In this document: in pieces, positions 44,001 through 59,000 of the stretch
Layout: every line of letters starts with the position of its first letter
Numbering within the stretch: position 1 is the stretch's first letter
Assembly (NCBI GenBank): GCA_012932295.1
Contig: JAAONU010000006.1
Coordinates: 33,630,882 to 33,694,881, forward strand
Direction of reading: 5' to 3'
Origin: Cyclina sinensis
Taxonomy: Eukaryota > Mollusca > Bivalvia > Venerida > Veneridae
DNA length: 64,000 nt
Translations under genes and position numbers: made by a program
The notes under the pieces: model-generated
Database searches by the model: none
Seen by the model: the letters and a program-made list of their open reading frames with translations, nothing else
Told to the model about the DNA's origin: nothing

Positions 44001-47000
44001 CTGCACTTTTCACCATGTAGTCAGTACCGGTAAATTTTCATTCAGGAGAGGGAAACATGGTTGATTGAATAAATATATATATATCAGTTGTGTAACATAT
44101 TGAGGAAAATCTGTATGACTTAGAGTTATAAAATTTAAAAAGGAATTAATATCAACATAGGAAGTTGTGCTCCTGGGCTTTCATATTCCCCTGTGCCAAT
44201 GAATAACAGAATTAATTTTAGATAGGTATATTACAGCTTGTACCTTTTTCCTGAGGAAAAATTATTGTGCCACCAGACATTAAGTTAGGAAACTCAGTAA
44301 AAGTGTATATCAGTATGTGAGGTTGGGCACTGGATTTTGCAGTTCCCTTGCCAAAGAATGGCAGAGTAATGACCCTTGATTTTTTGAAATCCCTCCCCTC
44401 CCCACATAAAGTTTAAATTTTATCCCTACCGCACACACAATTCTTGTTACTCACTACCCTGCTCAGCTTATACATTTTGTTGATAAATTGTGGTTCAGTA
44501 AAAAATTATTATAATTACGGATGTATACCATATATATAATGGAAAAGAGGTTTTGCATTTGACCCCTTAAATTCAAATTTAGAACTTAACTGAAAAAATA
44601 TGGACATAAGATTGATCATCTGATAAATTTTATCTGTTACTGGTATGAATTCAATATGTGAAATATTCCACCCCGTGAAATTTTAGAGATATTGTCCATC
44701 AGGATGTGTTATTAGTATTTTTATGACCCCACAAAGTGGGGTGCATATAGCGCTGCACTTGTCCGTCCGTCTGTCCATCCGTACGTCTGTCAGTACGTCC
44801 CGAAATCTTGTGAACGCAACTCCTCTTAAACCGGATGGCAGATTTTGCTTAAACTTCCAGGGATTAACAACCTTAATGTGTAGATGGTAGTATAGGAAGG
44901 AATTTTCGCTGCGACCAAATTTAACAGAATTATGGCCCTTTGTTGATTTTTTTCACTAGAAATTTTGTGAACGCAACTCCTCTTAAACCGGATGGCAGAT
45001 TTTGCTTAAACTTCCAGGGATGAACAGCCTTAATGTGTAGATGGAAGTAAAGGAAGGAATTTTTGCTGTGACCATATTTAACAGAATTATGGCCCTTTGT
45101 TGATTTTTTCACTATATACCATATAGAAATTTTGTGAATGCAACTCCTCTTAAACCGGATGGCAGATTTTGCTTAAACTTCCAGGGATGAACAGCTTTAA
45201 TGTGTAGATGGTAGTTAAGGAAGGAATTTTTGCTGTGACCATATATATCAGAATTATGGCCCTTTGTTGATTTTTTCACTATATACCATATAAATAATTG
45301 AACATATAAATTTTACATTTGTAATTTAATTTAACATGTACATAAGGTTACCTGTAGATCATTTTAGGTATATGTACAGAAAAAATCTTACATACAGGAT
45401 ATACATGCTCTTGTTTATGAGCACTTATGCATAGTGGGGGCATCCGTGTCCTATGGACACAGTTCTAGTTAGCTCGACTGTTGAAAGAAAAAGTCGAGCT
45501 ATTATGATCGCTGGATGGTCGTCGTTGTGGTTGTCATGCAAAAATTTTAATGTACAGTACGCACCAGGAGGAACTCACATTTTCCGCTTTATTTCGCCGA
45601 CGCGGAAAAAAAATATCCGCCGCGACATCGAGGAAAAAAACGGATTTCCTCGATGTCTCGACATCGCGAAATATCTCGGCGATATTTGATGACCAGCGCA
45701 AAAATAATTAGAGTCATAACTCACCTGGATAAGCTGAACTTATAATGAAATGACCGTAAAGAAACTGTGCATTTTACGTCTGCCAGTTATGTGACATTTG
45801 GTAAAATTAAAACCAAAATTTCTCATACATTTGCTGTGTAGGTTTATGTGTACTTCCGTCGTTGAAAACGCTCGTTATTGTATAGCAAAATCGAATAATA
45901 ATTTTGTCAAGCGCATAGACGATACAGATGTCGCAGTAGGGTTTACATGTTGTATGTTTTCTTTAAATATGGGAAAGCAGTTTTAACACGTGTAAATCGA
46001 AAACCAGTCAATTTGTTTTCTGAAAATAGGGTCAGCTGTTCCATGAAGCAATTACTTTCGGTTTTGAATTGTCATTCCTTCTGTTAACAAATACGAGCAT
46101 TCGTAAACAAATGTATCAGAATGAGAGTTTTATGAGAGTTTTATACATTTAAATGATAATTTGAAGCGTAAAATTTGCCGAAATGCGTGTAATCAGGAAC
46201 TTTGTGAGCCTCGATAAGTCATTTCTTACCTGTGAAAAAGTTCACGGAACCATTTAGTGGACATCCGCCGTGATATTTGGTGAACACGTCCGCGGCGGTC
46301 GTTCTCGAAATGCGGCGGATTTGGTCGCGTTTTAAGAAATGGGTAGTCCGTGACGACCTCGAGGAAAACGAGAGTGGCACGTACTGTAGCCCATTACTCA
46401 AAAAATTTAAAAGGTATCAGTAGGAAAATTTGAACATTTGCTTATCATGACTAGAGGCATTTGTAACACAAGGGGCATTATTCTGAAAGCTATATTTTTG
46501 GAGTTATGCCCCTTTTTAACTTACAATTTTTGTCAAAATTGCTTATTAAGTTGAACGATCAAAGGTATCAGTATGAACAATATCAACACCTCGACATGAA
46601 ACATCAGAGGTATATAGACCTCCTTCTGGAGTAGTGCACAAGAACCATAACTATGGCCCCTATTGTCAACATGTAAAACGGACAAGTGTTGGTGCTGCTC
46701 CGCGGAGCTCTTGTTAGATTTAAGGCTTGGTTAAAAATCCTTTTACTGGCTAAGATATGGTAACTGAAAAAGATGAGAGTGCACTTGCAGTGTTTCTCCA
46801 TTTACCTTATAAAATACAAAAGCCAACCCATATTGTGTTTGTGGGAAAGCAGATATTTCAACATCAAGTTTTCTTTTAAAGTGACTGACTCACAGAATTT
46901 AGTTGAAAAAATGTTTTTCCTTAAAATTAAAGAGAAGTTAATATACTATCGGAAAAAACATAATATTATGCTTCTACACATCATGAAAATGGAAGAAAAA

Positions 47001-50000
47001 AGAATTTGATTTCAACAGGATTCGAACCCATACCCTACTGGTCAGTAAAATTAAGAGTGGAGACCAATACCACTGAGCTGCAATGACTTGTTGCTACCAT
47101 GAGTCAAAATTTACAATATTAACAAAGTATCTACCCCATGACTAAGGAGGTAAATTTTTTACCACTAAAAGTGTGTAAAACTTTTTATTATGTATTTCAG
47201 TAACAAAAAAAAGAGACAGTAACTTAATTTAAATAATTATGTTCTTCACAATTAAAACATGAATTTCAATACATATAAACATTTTCTTTTTTATACCTTG
47301 TCAACCTATTGGTGACTCAGTCACTGTTAGGTATTGAAATAAAGCGTTCATGTTTGTTACAAACTTTCAAATTTTAATAAGGAAATATGAGCTTGAAGTG
47401 TTGTGGTGTGCAAGCAAAATGATATAAACAGGTTGTGGTTGAAAAAAAAGAGGCTGGTAAGTAAATTGAATAAATTAACAGAGAGGTTGTGGTTGAAACA
47501 CACCAAACTAGGGTTGAATAGGCTGAATTTAAGTGGTGTTGTCTTTCCCAAGTTAGGAAAGGGCCCTTTGAGCAAGCCATCATTCTTAAGATGTGCCACT
47601 TCTGTAAAGATAGAATTGTGCTTATTTTCCTGTTCAGTTTTGCCTACACTGAACTGTGAGTCATTGTCAGGAGGTTTGTGAATCACTGTCACTGTTCTAT
47701 TGATCTGTGATGCTGTGAACACATGGTTAGCATATATGTCTGGTTGGTCATAAAAAGCACAATATAGACATTAAGTTCCTTGGAGAGAGAATGGCACAAA
47801 AACAACAGTTATCAGTCTCGTTTCATCCAAGGTTATGACGAAATAATCGAGCAAGAGCTTATTGATTTGTATGGTCGTTACAACTGCCGATTGAAACACA
47901 GTGGTGATCGTAGACTTATATTGTCTTGAAATAAGGATTGCGGGGAGTTTTGCAGGAATTTAGTAGAAAGAAATATTATATATTATAACCTTTGACTTAA
48001 ACCAAACACCTACATAACATGTCATGCTCTCTGCCTGTTATACACATTTTGGCATTGATCATTGAATGACCTGGAAAGTATTCAAAATACCTTTAGGGTA
48101 TAATTGCACAAACATGATATTGGCAATAGTCTCTGATTACTAGTGATTAGATGGCTTTTGTTCATTGATAAGTAATCAGTCAGATTGTACTAATAATACA
48201 TGTGTAATCACTTCAGTATAGCCTGTCATGCATTGATGTCTCTGTGTCTGTTGTAGCTTAAATTCTCATTTATAAACAGCTCCTATGGTACATGCTTTTG
48301 AAATATAATAGTTGAGTAGGAAACTGAGACAAAATGGCCACCAGGAGCTTAGTTTTCAATTCAGATGCTAGGCAGATTGTAAATATCTGATGCCACACAT
48401 ATATAAACTAGTCAACTAAATGGCATCTGTGAAAATGGGTACTGGTTATTAATTTGATACTGGCCTGGCATTTCTTTCAGGAATCAAACTGTCACCTTCG
48501 TCTCATTTTGACCCTGTTTAATTTTAGACTTGACGTCCCAGATGACCAAGTGAAGGCTGTTTATAGACTGTCACAAGATCTACGCATACACTCTGCAACA
48601 TTGGCCTGTGCGCAGTACCTGACCACCTGTCTCACTCCTGACAACTGTCTAGGTATCAAATCCATCATCCTCTGTTTTCCAACAGAGTTACCTCCCTTTT
48701 ATGTTTGACCTTTGATCCTACCTACAGGGTTTACAGGCAGATGCACAGGGAATCCAGAAGCATTTTTGGTTGGCTGGCTGTAGTCTTGTGATGCATTGAG
48801 ATGATGAATATGCAAATCAGCTCAAGTATTCTTGAAATGGTAAGAACAAAACCAGTTTATTTTCAGAATAAATTATATTAAACAGAAAAAAAAAAAACAT
48901 TTTATTTCTGCTTTTGTTAGCAAAAATAAAATTCTTTTTTTTTTAATGTCTCGTTTCTAATTATTACTGACATTAAAAGGTAGTGCTTCTTTTCGGCTGT
49001 ATGTAAATATATGATAAAATTTAAGAAGTTATGAAAAACTATTACTGAATTATTTTTTGCATTAGTTTCAAACAGTAATGCACAAGTGCATTTTAGATTT
49101 GCATGTTCAAATATTTGAGTTGAAACTACTATCCGTATTTTTTTTTTTTGCACATTGCTGGTAAGTATTGCTTTTTTGATACCTTCTTGTTAGTAAACTG
49201 GAGAACACAGCTGACCTATGCCTACTATAAGGTTTGTAGAATACAGTGGTTGTCTTAGTTTGGCTACTTCCTAGAAGATTTTACAATAGAAGTGGCAGAA
49301 AGGATTTGAGCACTATTTGTAATATATTGCCCTGCTTGCCAAACTCAAGAAAAATGCAGCATTCAGTGTGCCCAGAAATATACTAATTCACGCATCCGTA
49401 TAAAAAAAGAAGATAAAAAACTTCTCTTGGCTCCTGGTGAAAGAATATTGTCACAGGTAAATACCACAGTGGAAATGGCAAGAATGAAATTAAATGTTGT
49501 CTTGTGGAATTGAGTGAAGTATTGTGTGGCTATGAAAGACGGTGCATGAAGCTGATTCTGTCACCTTTCGGCAAAATCTGTGTACGTTAATTTCTTTTCA
49601 TTTAAACATGCATTTGGCAAAGGTGAAGGTTTTTGTGATATAAGGTAAGTGTTCTGTTTAAATGTAAAAATAATTCTTCAGTTATGTGAGCAATATTTAA
49701 TTTAGCCCTTATGTTTTCCTTTGCCAGTGAATGCTTAGTTCAGGTAAATTGAACTCCATTTCTCTTGGTACAGTATAGTACTACATGTAAATGGGTTTTC
49801 CAGAAAAGAGGTATTGCAAAACAGCTTAATCAGAACTTATATATTACCTGTTTTGAATTCAATTCTCACGTTCTCGTGTTCGTGTAATTATAGATTCAAT
49901 GCTTACAAATTTAGAAGTTTTTTACACACATACAAGTTTGAAATGATGAAATAAAAGAATGCATATATATCGATATAAATGGAAAAAAAAAATATTTGAA

Positions 50001-53000
50001 GTCGTGAACTTTATGGCAAATGGAAACATAAGGTCAAGAACAGTCTACAAGATTTTTCTAGTGCTTTCGTAGAAAATTTTCTGTTTTCCTTAATTTCTCC
50101 CAAACTTCACTGTTTAGAAAGCAAAAATTGGTTTCACCATGTCTTGGTGAAATGTTGTAAACCTACCATAGATAACATAAAAATAAACATGCTTTTATAA
50201 AATGAAATTTTGCAACTGTGCAAGTTTGCTAATATTGCTTTCAGACAAATAATCAAAGATAAAAAGAAAATGTGCATTGTGCAAAATTTATAAGTGTATT
50301 GAAAGGGAGTTGTGATGTTGAAAGCACTGATAAATCTTTTGTATGACAAACATTGAATTACTTTAAGATTTTTATTCTAAACTGTTCATTATTTACATGT
50401 TGTTGCCATAGCAACAAGGGAAATTCGTTGATGATTTCTTTCATTACAGATTTTGCCCTCGTTTTGGGGAAAACACCTCTACAACAGGTTTTTCTTTAAA
50501 TCTTGGAAGGAAATTTGTAGATTTAATTATGTGACTTTTACCAGTACTAATTGCAGATATGTTGATTTTATGCCACCCTCAAACCATATATGTATTTTAT
50601 TTTACCTTCTTTTAAAATGACCTGTGTGTTAGATCTGTTAAAATAAAGATAAACTGTTTTGATAGTTCCATATATTAAATGCATTTCAACACATTCTGTT
50701 GCTGAATTTAAATGGTAAATTATTCTATAAGCTTGCATAAGGTATTGAATTATCATTTATTGTATTTTGTTTTAGGAATATCAGAAATTCAATTATAGAA
50801 AAGGTGTTGATGGTTTGAATTTCAAATTTGTTTCTAAAAATATTCTGTTTTCTTATTTCATTTCTTTGGCTGTGCTGTAACCACTTAAATCACTCATAAA
50901 ACAAAGTTATTTATAGGAGTGATGTACCCTTCAGATAACCTTGAAGGTTATTTTGTAATTATTCACAAAATAATTCATTCAAAATGCTTTTTGCTGTCAC
51001 AAATTCAAACAATTTTAGATTTAAAAGATAAAGCTAAATCAGTATTTAAATTTAGAATTGCTGTTCTTGTCAAAATCACTTACTAAGGACAAATAACTAT
51101 ATTGTTATAATTTTCTGTTTTCAGGGATTCGTATGTTTGCAGCTGGAGAACAGTTTAGGGACCAAGTAAATCAGTACATTTCCAATAACATAAGGGAGGT
51201 AACCAACAGTAAGAAATTCTATGGCTTGAGCAGAATTACACTGGAAATAGTTGGTAAGGTTACAATGTAACTTTGTTGCCTGACTAAAAATCTCACATTG
51301 GGTTGCCGTCCCCATTTTTAAAGCTTGTTCAACTTAACAACAAACAGAAACATTTTTCATTCTTTTGTGAAATTTTAAAACCAACCTATGATGTTTTTGG
51401 TCTTCGATCTCATGTATTTTGAAGTTCCATTTGACTGAATTTTATAATGACTTTATTTTTGTTGCATATTTCAGTGTGACTTGCTTGTAATTTTGATCAG
51501 AAAACGGATAGATCATTAAAACATATATTCTTTGAGTGTTTCAAGGTTTAAATAGGTTTGATGGTTACCCAAAAATGCATCTTTTTGAAACATTAAGTAT
51601 GCGTAAATAGCAAAGTCAGATTAATTAAATTCATCTTAGACATCTAAGGCTTGCTATTGTTTAGATTCTGTTTACTACGCTTCAGTAACCAAACAGAAAA
51701 TCGAGGAATCAGTGCAGAACTACTGTATTACCCCCTTAAGCTCAACTCAGCAAATGCTTAGGGTGAGCATGTGTGACGAACCTTTGTCCATCAGCTTTCA
51801 GTTGTCTTCAACATTTTAGCTTATAAACACTTCAAATCTGGCATTTTCTTATCCAGCCATCTTTAAACTTGCTTGCATGTTTTTCATGAAAGTCCTTGAG
51901 AAAAGATTGAGTCTGGGTCACTTGGGTGCCAAAACTAGGTCGCCATGTCAAAGAAACTTAACTAGCATTAAACTAATTAATTACATTAATTAGCAACATT
52001 TTTTGACTGGTTTTAAAGAGGCTGTACTCCAGATTTGACATAAAAAAAAATTTTCATATATTATATATTTAGATGCCGTGAGATTGTAACAACATAATAT
52101 TTTACTTCAAAACTGATTATGAAAGTTAAAATAGAATAAAAAAAGATATTTTCGCTCCAGCCTGATTTGAAATCTGGACCCCTCAAGTTAACAAAATATT
52201 TCCAATGCTTTTACTGTCACCACTATCGCCGCATGTGATATTACAGATATTTACTTTAAATCTTATACGATATAGTTATACCATCGCGTTACGGTATAGC
52301 ACTTTGTAATTATTTGACTTATTTTGTCAGTAACTTATTTTTTAAGCATTAGTCATAAATATTACAAGAAATTTATAATACAAGAAAACTTTCTTTTTTT
52401 TGTCATCTGGAGCACAGCCCCTATAATGACACTGGCTTAGAATGTTTGTCTGGATTATATTGGTCATGGTCATGGTCAGTTAAAAGTCTAGTACACTGCT
52501 TGAAAAGTTGGTCAGAAATTATGTGTTGTTGATCTTTTTGAAGAGTTTGCCTGGACAACATGGATATGGATAACAATTAAGGATTTTTTATTATATTATA
52601 TTGATAATTAAATTTTTGATGAATTTTAACAAGATCCCTAGCTAGATAAATAGAAAACTCACAATGAAGCCAAATCCTACCAAATCTTTGCTTAACTTGG
52701 TCAGAGTGTTTCACAGGATGATGTCTTGAACTGGGTCATGTGACTTAGCCTCTTCTAGCAGGCATTAGAACAAGGCACAAAATGTCGGATAAATCTACAT
52801 AATTCTATAAAATTTCTCAGTTTCTCTGTAATGCTTGCTGATGTTATTGCATTGTAAAACATGTAGTGATTTTCTCCCAACAGTTACATATTCAAGGTAA
52901 TTTGTTGATATTATACTTATTGATAGTGGGCCAATAGGAGGTGAAGTAACTATTATTTGCCAGCAAATAAGTTATTATATTTGCCTGGAATATTGGATCT

Positions 53001-56000
53001 GTTTTGTTCATTCTGTTCATAATTTTTACCTTTCCAATTCCAGTTCCCGATGAACACCAGGTGAACAGGGCAAGTAATGAGGAAATCATGCCCCAGATAC
53101 TTCTCTGGTTGAAAGGCAAGATTGAGGCAAATAAAAATAAGATAGACGCACTTACTGAAGATGTAAGTAGCAGCTTATATAGCATTAAATAGAGACCTTA
53201 GGCAGTTTGGTAAAATTGAGTTGCATTTTGGAACTAGTGGAACCCCTGAACCAGTCTGTTGGTGCCCCAGTATAATGAGCATACTTCCACACATTCCATG
53301 GCAGTATACAACATGGAAAAATGTAGAAGTGTGGCCACAACACAAGGATTAAAAATATCCTATCCACCAGCTTCCAGTGTCTCCAAGCTTATTGTCATTT
53401 CCAGTGACAATTATAAACAGTTGTATTTAGCAATATATAATAGATCATAGATCTTATGTTTTCAGGTATTCCTGAATTAAGTTATTCCACTCCTGTATAG
53501 GTCCAAGTTGTGTTCAAGTCCAAGAGAGCATACTTGCAAACATTCCATTGTAAATTATCTAATGGAAAGCATGCAAGTGTGGTCCCTGAGAGTTGGTGTT
53601 CCTCTATTTATCTTGTTTCCAGTTCCTTTTTTTTATCCCTTTCTTTAGGAGATGGAATGTTGTTTGTGATCAAAGTATGGAAATGGCTCATTTTATTCCT
53701 TTTTGGCAGGAATAGAATTAAGCTGGCTAAGTTTGAATAACCAATCAGATTTAGGCAGAAGGTGGCGCTGTACCAAATTAATCCAGTAGCAAAAGATTTT
53801 ACAAAAACTTAATTTGCATAGAACCAATCAGATTGAAGCTTATCTAATTTATGCAAATAACTGTACAGGCACATGGCACCTTGGATATTTGAAGGGGAAC
53901 AGGATGTTGATTTTATGGCACCTTGTTAATTGGTCCCTAGTTGGGGACACAGTATTACATAATGTTTTGATAAGAGGATTAAGAAAGGGATATTTGCAGG
54001 GACTCTTTCTGCATTGAGGGTGACACTATGGGTGGCCAATTCGCAACTTTCCCAGGCCAAGTGAGGAGAGGTGTTTCTAATAATTAAATGCAAATGATTA
54101 GGAAAAAAATGTATAGTCTCTGAAAAAAAGATGCTATTTTCCAAAAGATGTCTAGTTTTAAAAATTCATACATTCAAACATAAAAATGAAGCTTTAATAA
54201 TGAAAAAATGTAGTAATATTAAGGAATATATACAATGAATTATCAAAATTTCCTGTTTAATGATTCGAAATTAGGAAGCCCAGACAATTCCCTTTCTAGA
54301 CAATTGCTTTCCACCACAAATTCCCTGACAAGACAACCTTTTACAACCCCCCCCCCCCCCCCCTTCCCCCATTATGAACATTGTAAATTTGACAGTTATT
54401 TAGAAGTTTTATTAAATTTATTACAAAAAATATTTCAGTGAATTTATCTCGTCTACTTACAATACTTTCTATTTAAAAGTTGCCAGAGCAAAGTTGCCAT
54501 GGCAAAGTCCATGTATAAAGTTAAAATTTTGTAAAAGCTTAAGGAAGTAAAATATTGAATTAAGAGAAACACAGTGAAAGATATTAGATATATATATATA
54601 TGATTAATTTTCTTGAAGATAAAATCATGCTTTTAAAAAGAAAGAAGATATCAGATATAGGGATTTTGTGACAGCGTATTTCCTTAAAACTCACGTTCTT
54701 ATAACAGTTTCTTTATGAAATCATGTATTTTTAGTGGTGATATTTGATCATTTTTAAGGGATTTTGACTATAACATCAATTTTCAATCTTGGGGATTTTG
54801 GACAAAGGGGATTTTTTCAGAGTCCTTCACTTTTCTTGTATGCTATTAACGTGAAAGGGAAAATGATAGAAAATATGATATGAAGCATTTGCTTAGTATT
54901 GGACATATGGTTTTAAGAACATTAAGAAGAGATTGACACATACTTGAACTGATGGTATTTCAGATAATACATAATCAAAAATCTGTTTGGATTAATCTTA
55001 AGTGATAATCAGCACCCCCTGTTTTTTACACACTACATCTGTAGCCACTGCCATATGTGGTATGGTAGAATATTTGGGTACATGTGGCCAAAATTAAATC
55101 CTGATATTGGCTCTTTTCTTTGAATTGTGAGAGAAATTTTGCATCTGCCCGTGATATTATGTTAGATGTTACAGAATAGCAAACATTTTTCAACCTAAAA
55201 GAATATATAAATAAAGTGTAAAATTCAATACATTTTAAAACCTGTATCAAATTTAAGACAAAACAATAATCAGTTTCTTTTTAAAAAAAAAAAAAACATG
55301 TCTGATAAATGTTTTTATTTTGGGATTGGATATTCTTTCAACAGTTTTAGAAGGCTTCATATTTCTATTTGTAACATAGTTTCAATGGGAAAATTCTGAA
55401 AGAACATCAGATTTTTTGGTTGTTTCATCACAAGACAAAATGTTTCCAGTAATTTTAATCTGTATGTCAGCTCTAGATAGTTATGATAATAGAAATAAAA
55501 ATAATAATGATAATTAAGATAATGTTGATGATGATAATTAATAACAAAAATAAACTAAGTATAAAGGTAGCAATATCTTCATAAAAGCTCTTTCAGTGTA
55601 TATCTTGTTATATACAAAAATTATTTAGAACAAAAGGGGGATTAGCAGGTTATGTGTAAATATACTTAGGGCTGGTCACACTTGTTTGTAAGTAGGAAGG
55701 CAAACAGATTGCTGGATAACCTAGGTGTCAAAAATAAGTGTACAAGATACTGATTACTGAAGAAATATTCATTTTGACTGTTAATTTTTACAGGAAATGA
55801 TATTTTCAAAAACTTCTATTTTAAAATAAATGATTTTATCCAAATAGAGCATAAAGGAAGTCTGAAAAAGGAATTTCCTTCTTAAAACTTTGGGAAGTCA
55901 TAACATTTTGTTTTCTTATTATTTCATGTTGAAATTATTTTCATGGTTCAGAAATAAGGAACACAAGAGTGTAATTCGAGTGATTCAACAGTTTCAGCGG

Positions 56001-59000
56001 AACCTCTCTGATTTATTGATGTTATTTTCTACCTTTACCTGGCCACAAAATACTATCTAGCCTTTCTAACTACCTGAGACAGTCTTGTTTTGAAGACAAT
56101 ATTTTGTTTGCATATTGTCTCATTAATATGCATTTAATCAATGTTTTGACCACAGAATACTTCCTAGGGACTTCATAGCCCTTGCACAATCTTATATTAT
56201 GAATATAATTATCTTAGTTGAAAGTAATATTTTACTTGTATCTTGTCTCATTAAAGGGGCTGTGCTCCAGATGACAAAAAAGAGAAAGTTTTCTTGTATT
56301 ATAGATTTCTTGTAATATTTATGACTAATGCTTAAAAACTAACTTACTGACAAAAAATAAGTCAGATAATCAAATTATAAATTGATTTTTTTTCCTTTCA
56401 TAGTGCTATGCCGTAACGCGACGGTATAACTATATCATATAACATTTAAAGTAAATAATTGTTATTTCACTTTCAGTGATAGTGGTGACAGTAAAAGCAT
56501 TAGAAAAATTTTGTTAACATGAGGGTCCAGAGTTCAAATCAAGCTGAAGCGAATATATTTTTTTTTGTTCTATTTTGACTTTGTCCATGTTGCTATAATC
56601 TCACGGCATCTAGATATTTAATTTACATAGAAAATATTTTAAATCAAATCTGGAGTACAGCCCCTTTAATATTCATGTCAGTCAGTACAGTTTACACAGT
56701 CACACACTTCTGTGTATACTAATTTGACTTAACTTCCAAGATTAAGAATAGTTACTGAAGGCAAAAGCAAATGCTTTGGAAAAATCTGTTCTTATTTGTG
56801 AAGTCATGTTTTGAACTGTATACTTTTCCTTAATTTCAGTGTTTAGAACAGTAAACATACATTAGCCCCTTCCCTTAACTTTGTACATGGTTCTAATGGA
56901 AAAAAACATAGTTATTTATTATTATTATACCCCCACCATATAATTTGGGGAGGGGGAAGGCTCTATAGGAATCACTTTGACCTGTCTGTTTTTTTTTCTT
57001 GAATATCTCTGAAACCATGTATTTTATTGAAACTTAAAATATATATGGAAGATCACAATGCAAGTCCATGTACCAAGCTTGATAACTCAGAGTTGTATTT
57101 TGACTTAATTATGCCCCCTTTTCCACTTAGAAAATGTCCCAAAATTAACATTTTTCCTGAATATTTCTTGAATCAGTAGAGTTATTAACTTGAAAAAAAA
57201 GTAGTTGAAACATCACAGTGCAACTCCATGCACCACATTTATGTTGTTGTTGTTGTTGATAACTCTGACTTGTTAATCCAGACAGTAGGCACAAAATCTG
57301 TTATCTGCTTTAACAAAATTAACATAGAGGTTTTTGTCTGTATGATCAAAATTAAGGTTAGAGCTAATGTCCAGGAATTGTTGAAAACATTGAATCTCAG
57401 GGACATGTTTTAGTTCTGTTAAGTTTACTTTTAGACAATGTGAAACTTAACTTTTGGTTACAGATGATTGTGCTTTACCTGAATGCGGACAACTTGATAA
57501 CCGATTGTGCTGATGTCGAAGACGAGGTGATCCAGGAAAATGAGGTTGTACAAGATTACAAGAAACTGACAAGACGGAAACAGGTAAGCACGGAACCATT
57601 ATTGTCGTACATAGAAGATTTCTCTTTTCCTTTCCAAAGATAGTTTTATACTTTACATAAATTATTCAGCTCAGGAAACGTGCTACAGGTTTCACATTTG
57701 TTGATTTAATCAAGAAAAGTAGAAAAGTCATGGATATATTACTTTACATGGAACTCGAAAGCTACATAAATGAATTTGTAAAGATATATGAATGTATGAA
57801 GCGGAGATGATATTCAGGTCCTTATTCTGCGACCATTTAGATTGAGCAAATGAATATTTTGTAAAAAACCTAAAAACCCCCAAAAAACAAAAAAACAAAC
57901 GAGACTGCCAACACAGTATAGAGTACAGGTCATAGTTTTCATTGAAATTGCCTGTGAATGTCTGCCATGGACGGAAACTGGGCCCATGGTAGTCTACAGA
58001 TTACTGTTTATATTGAAACTAGCCCCGAATGTCAGTTGTGGATTAGAAACTGGCTACTCTCGAGATTTTTTTTCTCCCAATTTTCCCAAAGAGGGGTCAT
58101 CAGCATGTTCTACCAGCCTGAAAGAAGCTGGGAAAAATCAGAATAGGTGTTTTTTATTTGGCAAGACATAATTCAAATACTTGTACTGAAAAAGAAATCG
58201 TGTTCATGTTTTTCAGAGTGGTAAAGTCCCACAGAAGGACTTATCAGGAGTTGTGTCCCCTGAAGTTGCAGGCGCAGGAACACCTAACTACATGAAGTTT
58301 AGTATAGAACCCCAGCGGCCCTTACATGAAAAGGAGTGGTCAATCGTTGCTTCCTATAGGACAAAAGGTTATATGTAGTTCCCTTAATTGAACTAACTGT
58401 AAGTCTTACTCATTCATGGAAGATGGCACTTGTAAACAAACACGAGCTGGTTCATATGTTGGAGGAGAAATAGTGTGGTAAACATACAAATTGCTGGGAA
58501 AAAAAATCTAAAACAAGATGATAATAGTAATGCCTGGATTTAAAACTACATGAGAACTCAGTTAAGGGTTGCTTTAATCTGCATCTAGAAATGAAGAAGA
58601 AAAGTTGTCAAAAACAGGTTTGGAAATTTAATCTTGTAAAAGATTTGGTCAACAGTATGTAAACAGTTACACAAACTAAAATAGTTTGTATCTGGTGTAA
58701 TTTGTATCTGATAAACAGTGAAATTATGATCGAACAAATCGTACTTATTCCTACAAACAAAAGCTACGATGCTGTGAAGGTGGTCATTTGTGATGCAGAT
58801 ACGAGGAATTATGTTTCGTCCATTGCATGTTCAGGACAGTCCATCTTGTTCCTTGACATATGTAACATTAAACCAACCATTACTAACCATTTGCACATTG
58901 ACATATCTTTTATCTTTCAGATCGTTCATACATGGTTATAGCAATGTTAAATAGCAGTTTAGTGACCATGTCGGTTCACTATCGTCCCGCTGTTTCCACC

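Larger units (their letters stand above)
41012..48527. other. Intron after coding exon 1
   Basis: 7.5 kb holding several repeats listed separately (42.66-43.23, 44.7-46.7 and 46.88-47.33 kb), plus a small repeat start at 41213 (GCCCCTGGAGGGAGGGCAT with an inverted echo at 41291). No other coding exon fits the phase-2 splice. Confidence 0.6.
53163..57463. other. Intron 4
   Basis: 4.3 kb with a long poly-C run (near 54346-54363), a TTAA MITE (56255-56665) and part of a repeat beginning near 56926. No further coding exon fits between phases 0 and 0. Confidence 0.6.

Noticed and set aside
54340..54365. G-quadruplex-like poly-C/G run as a regulatory site
   Set aside because: A single homopolymer run in an intron, prone to sequencing error; no further support.
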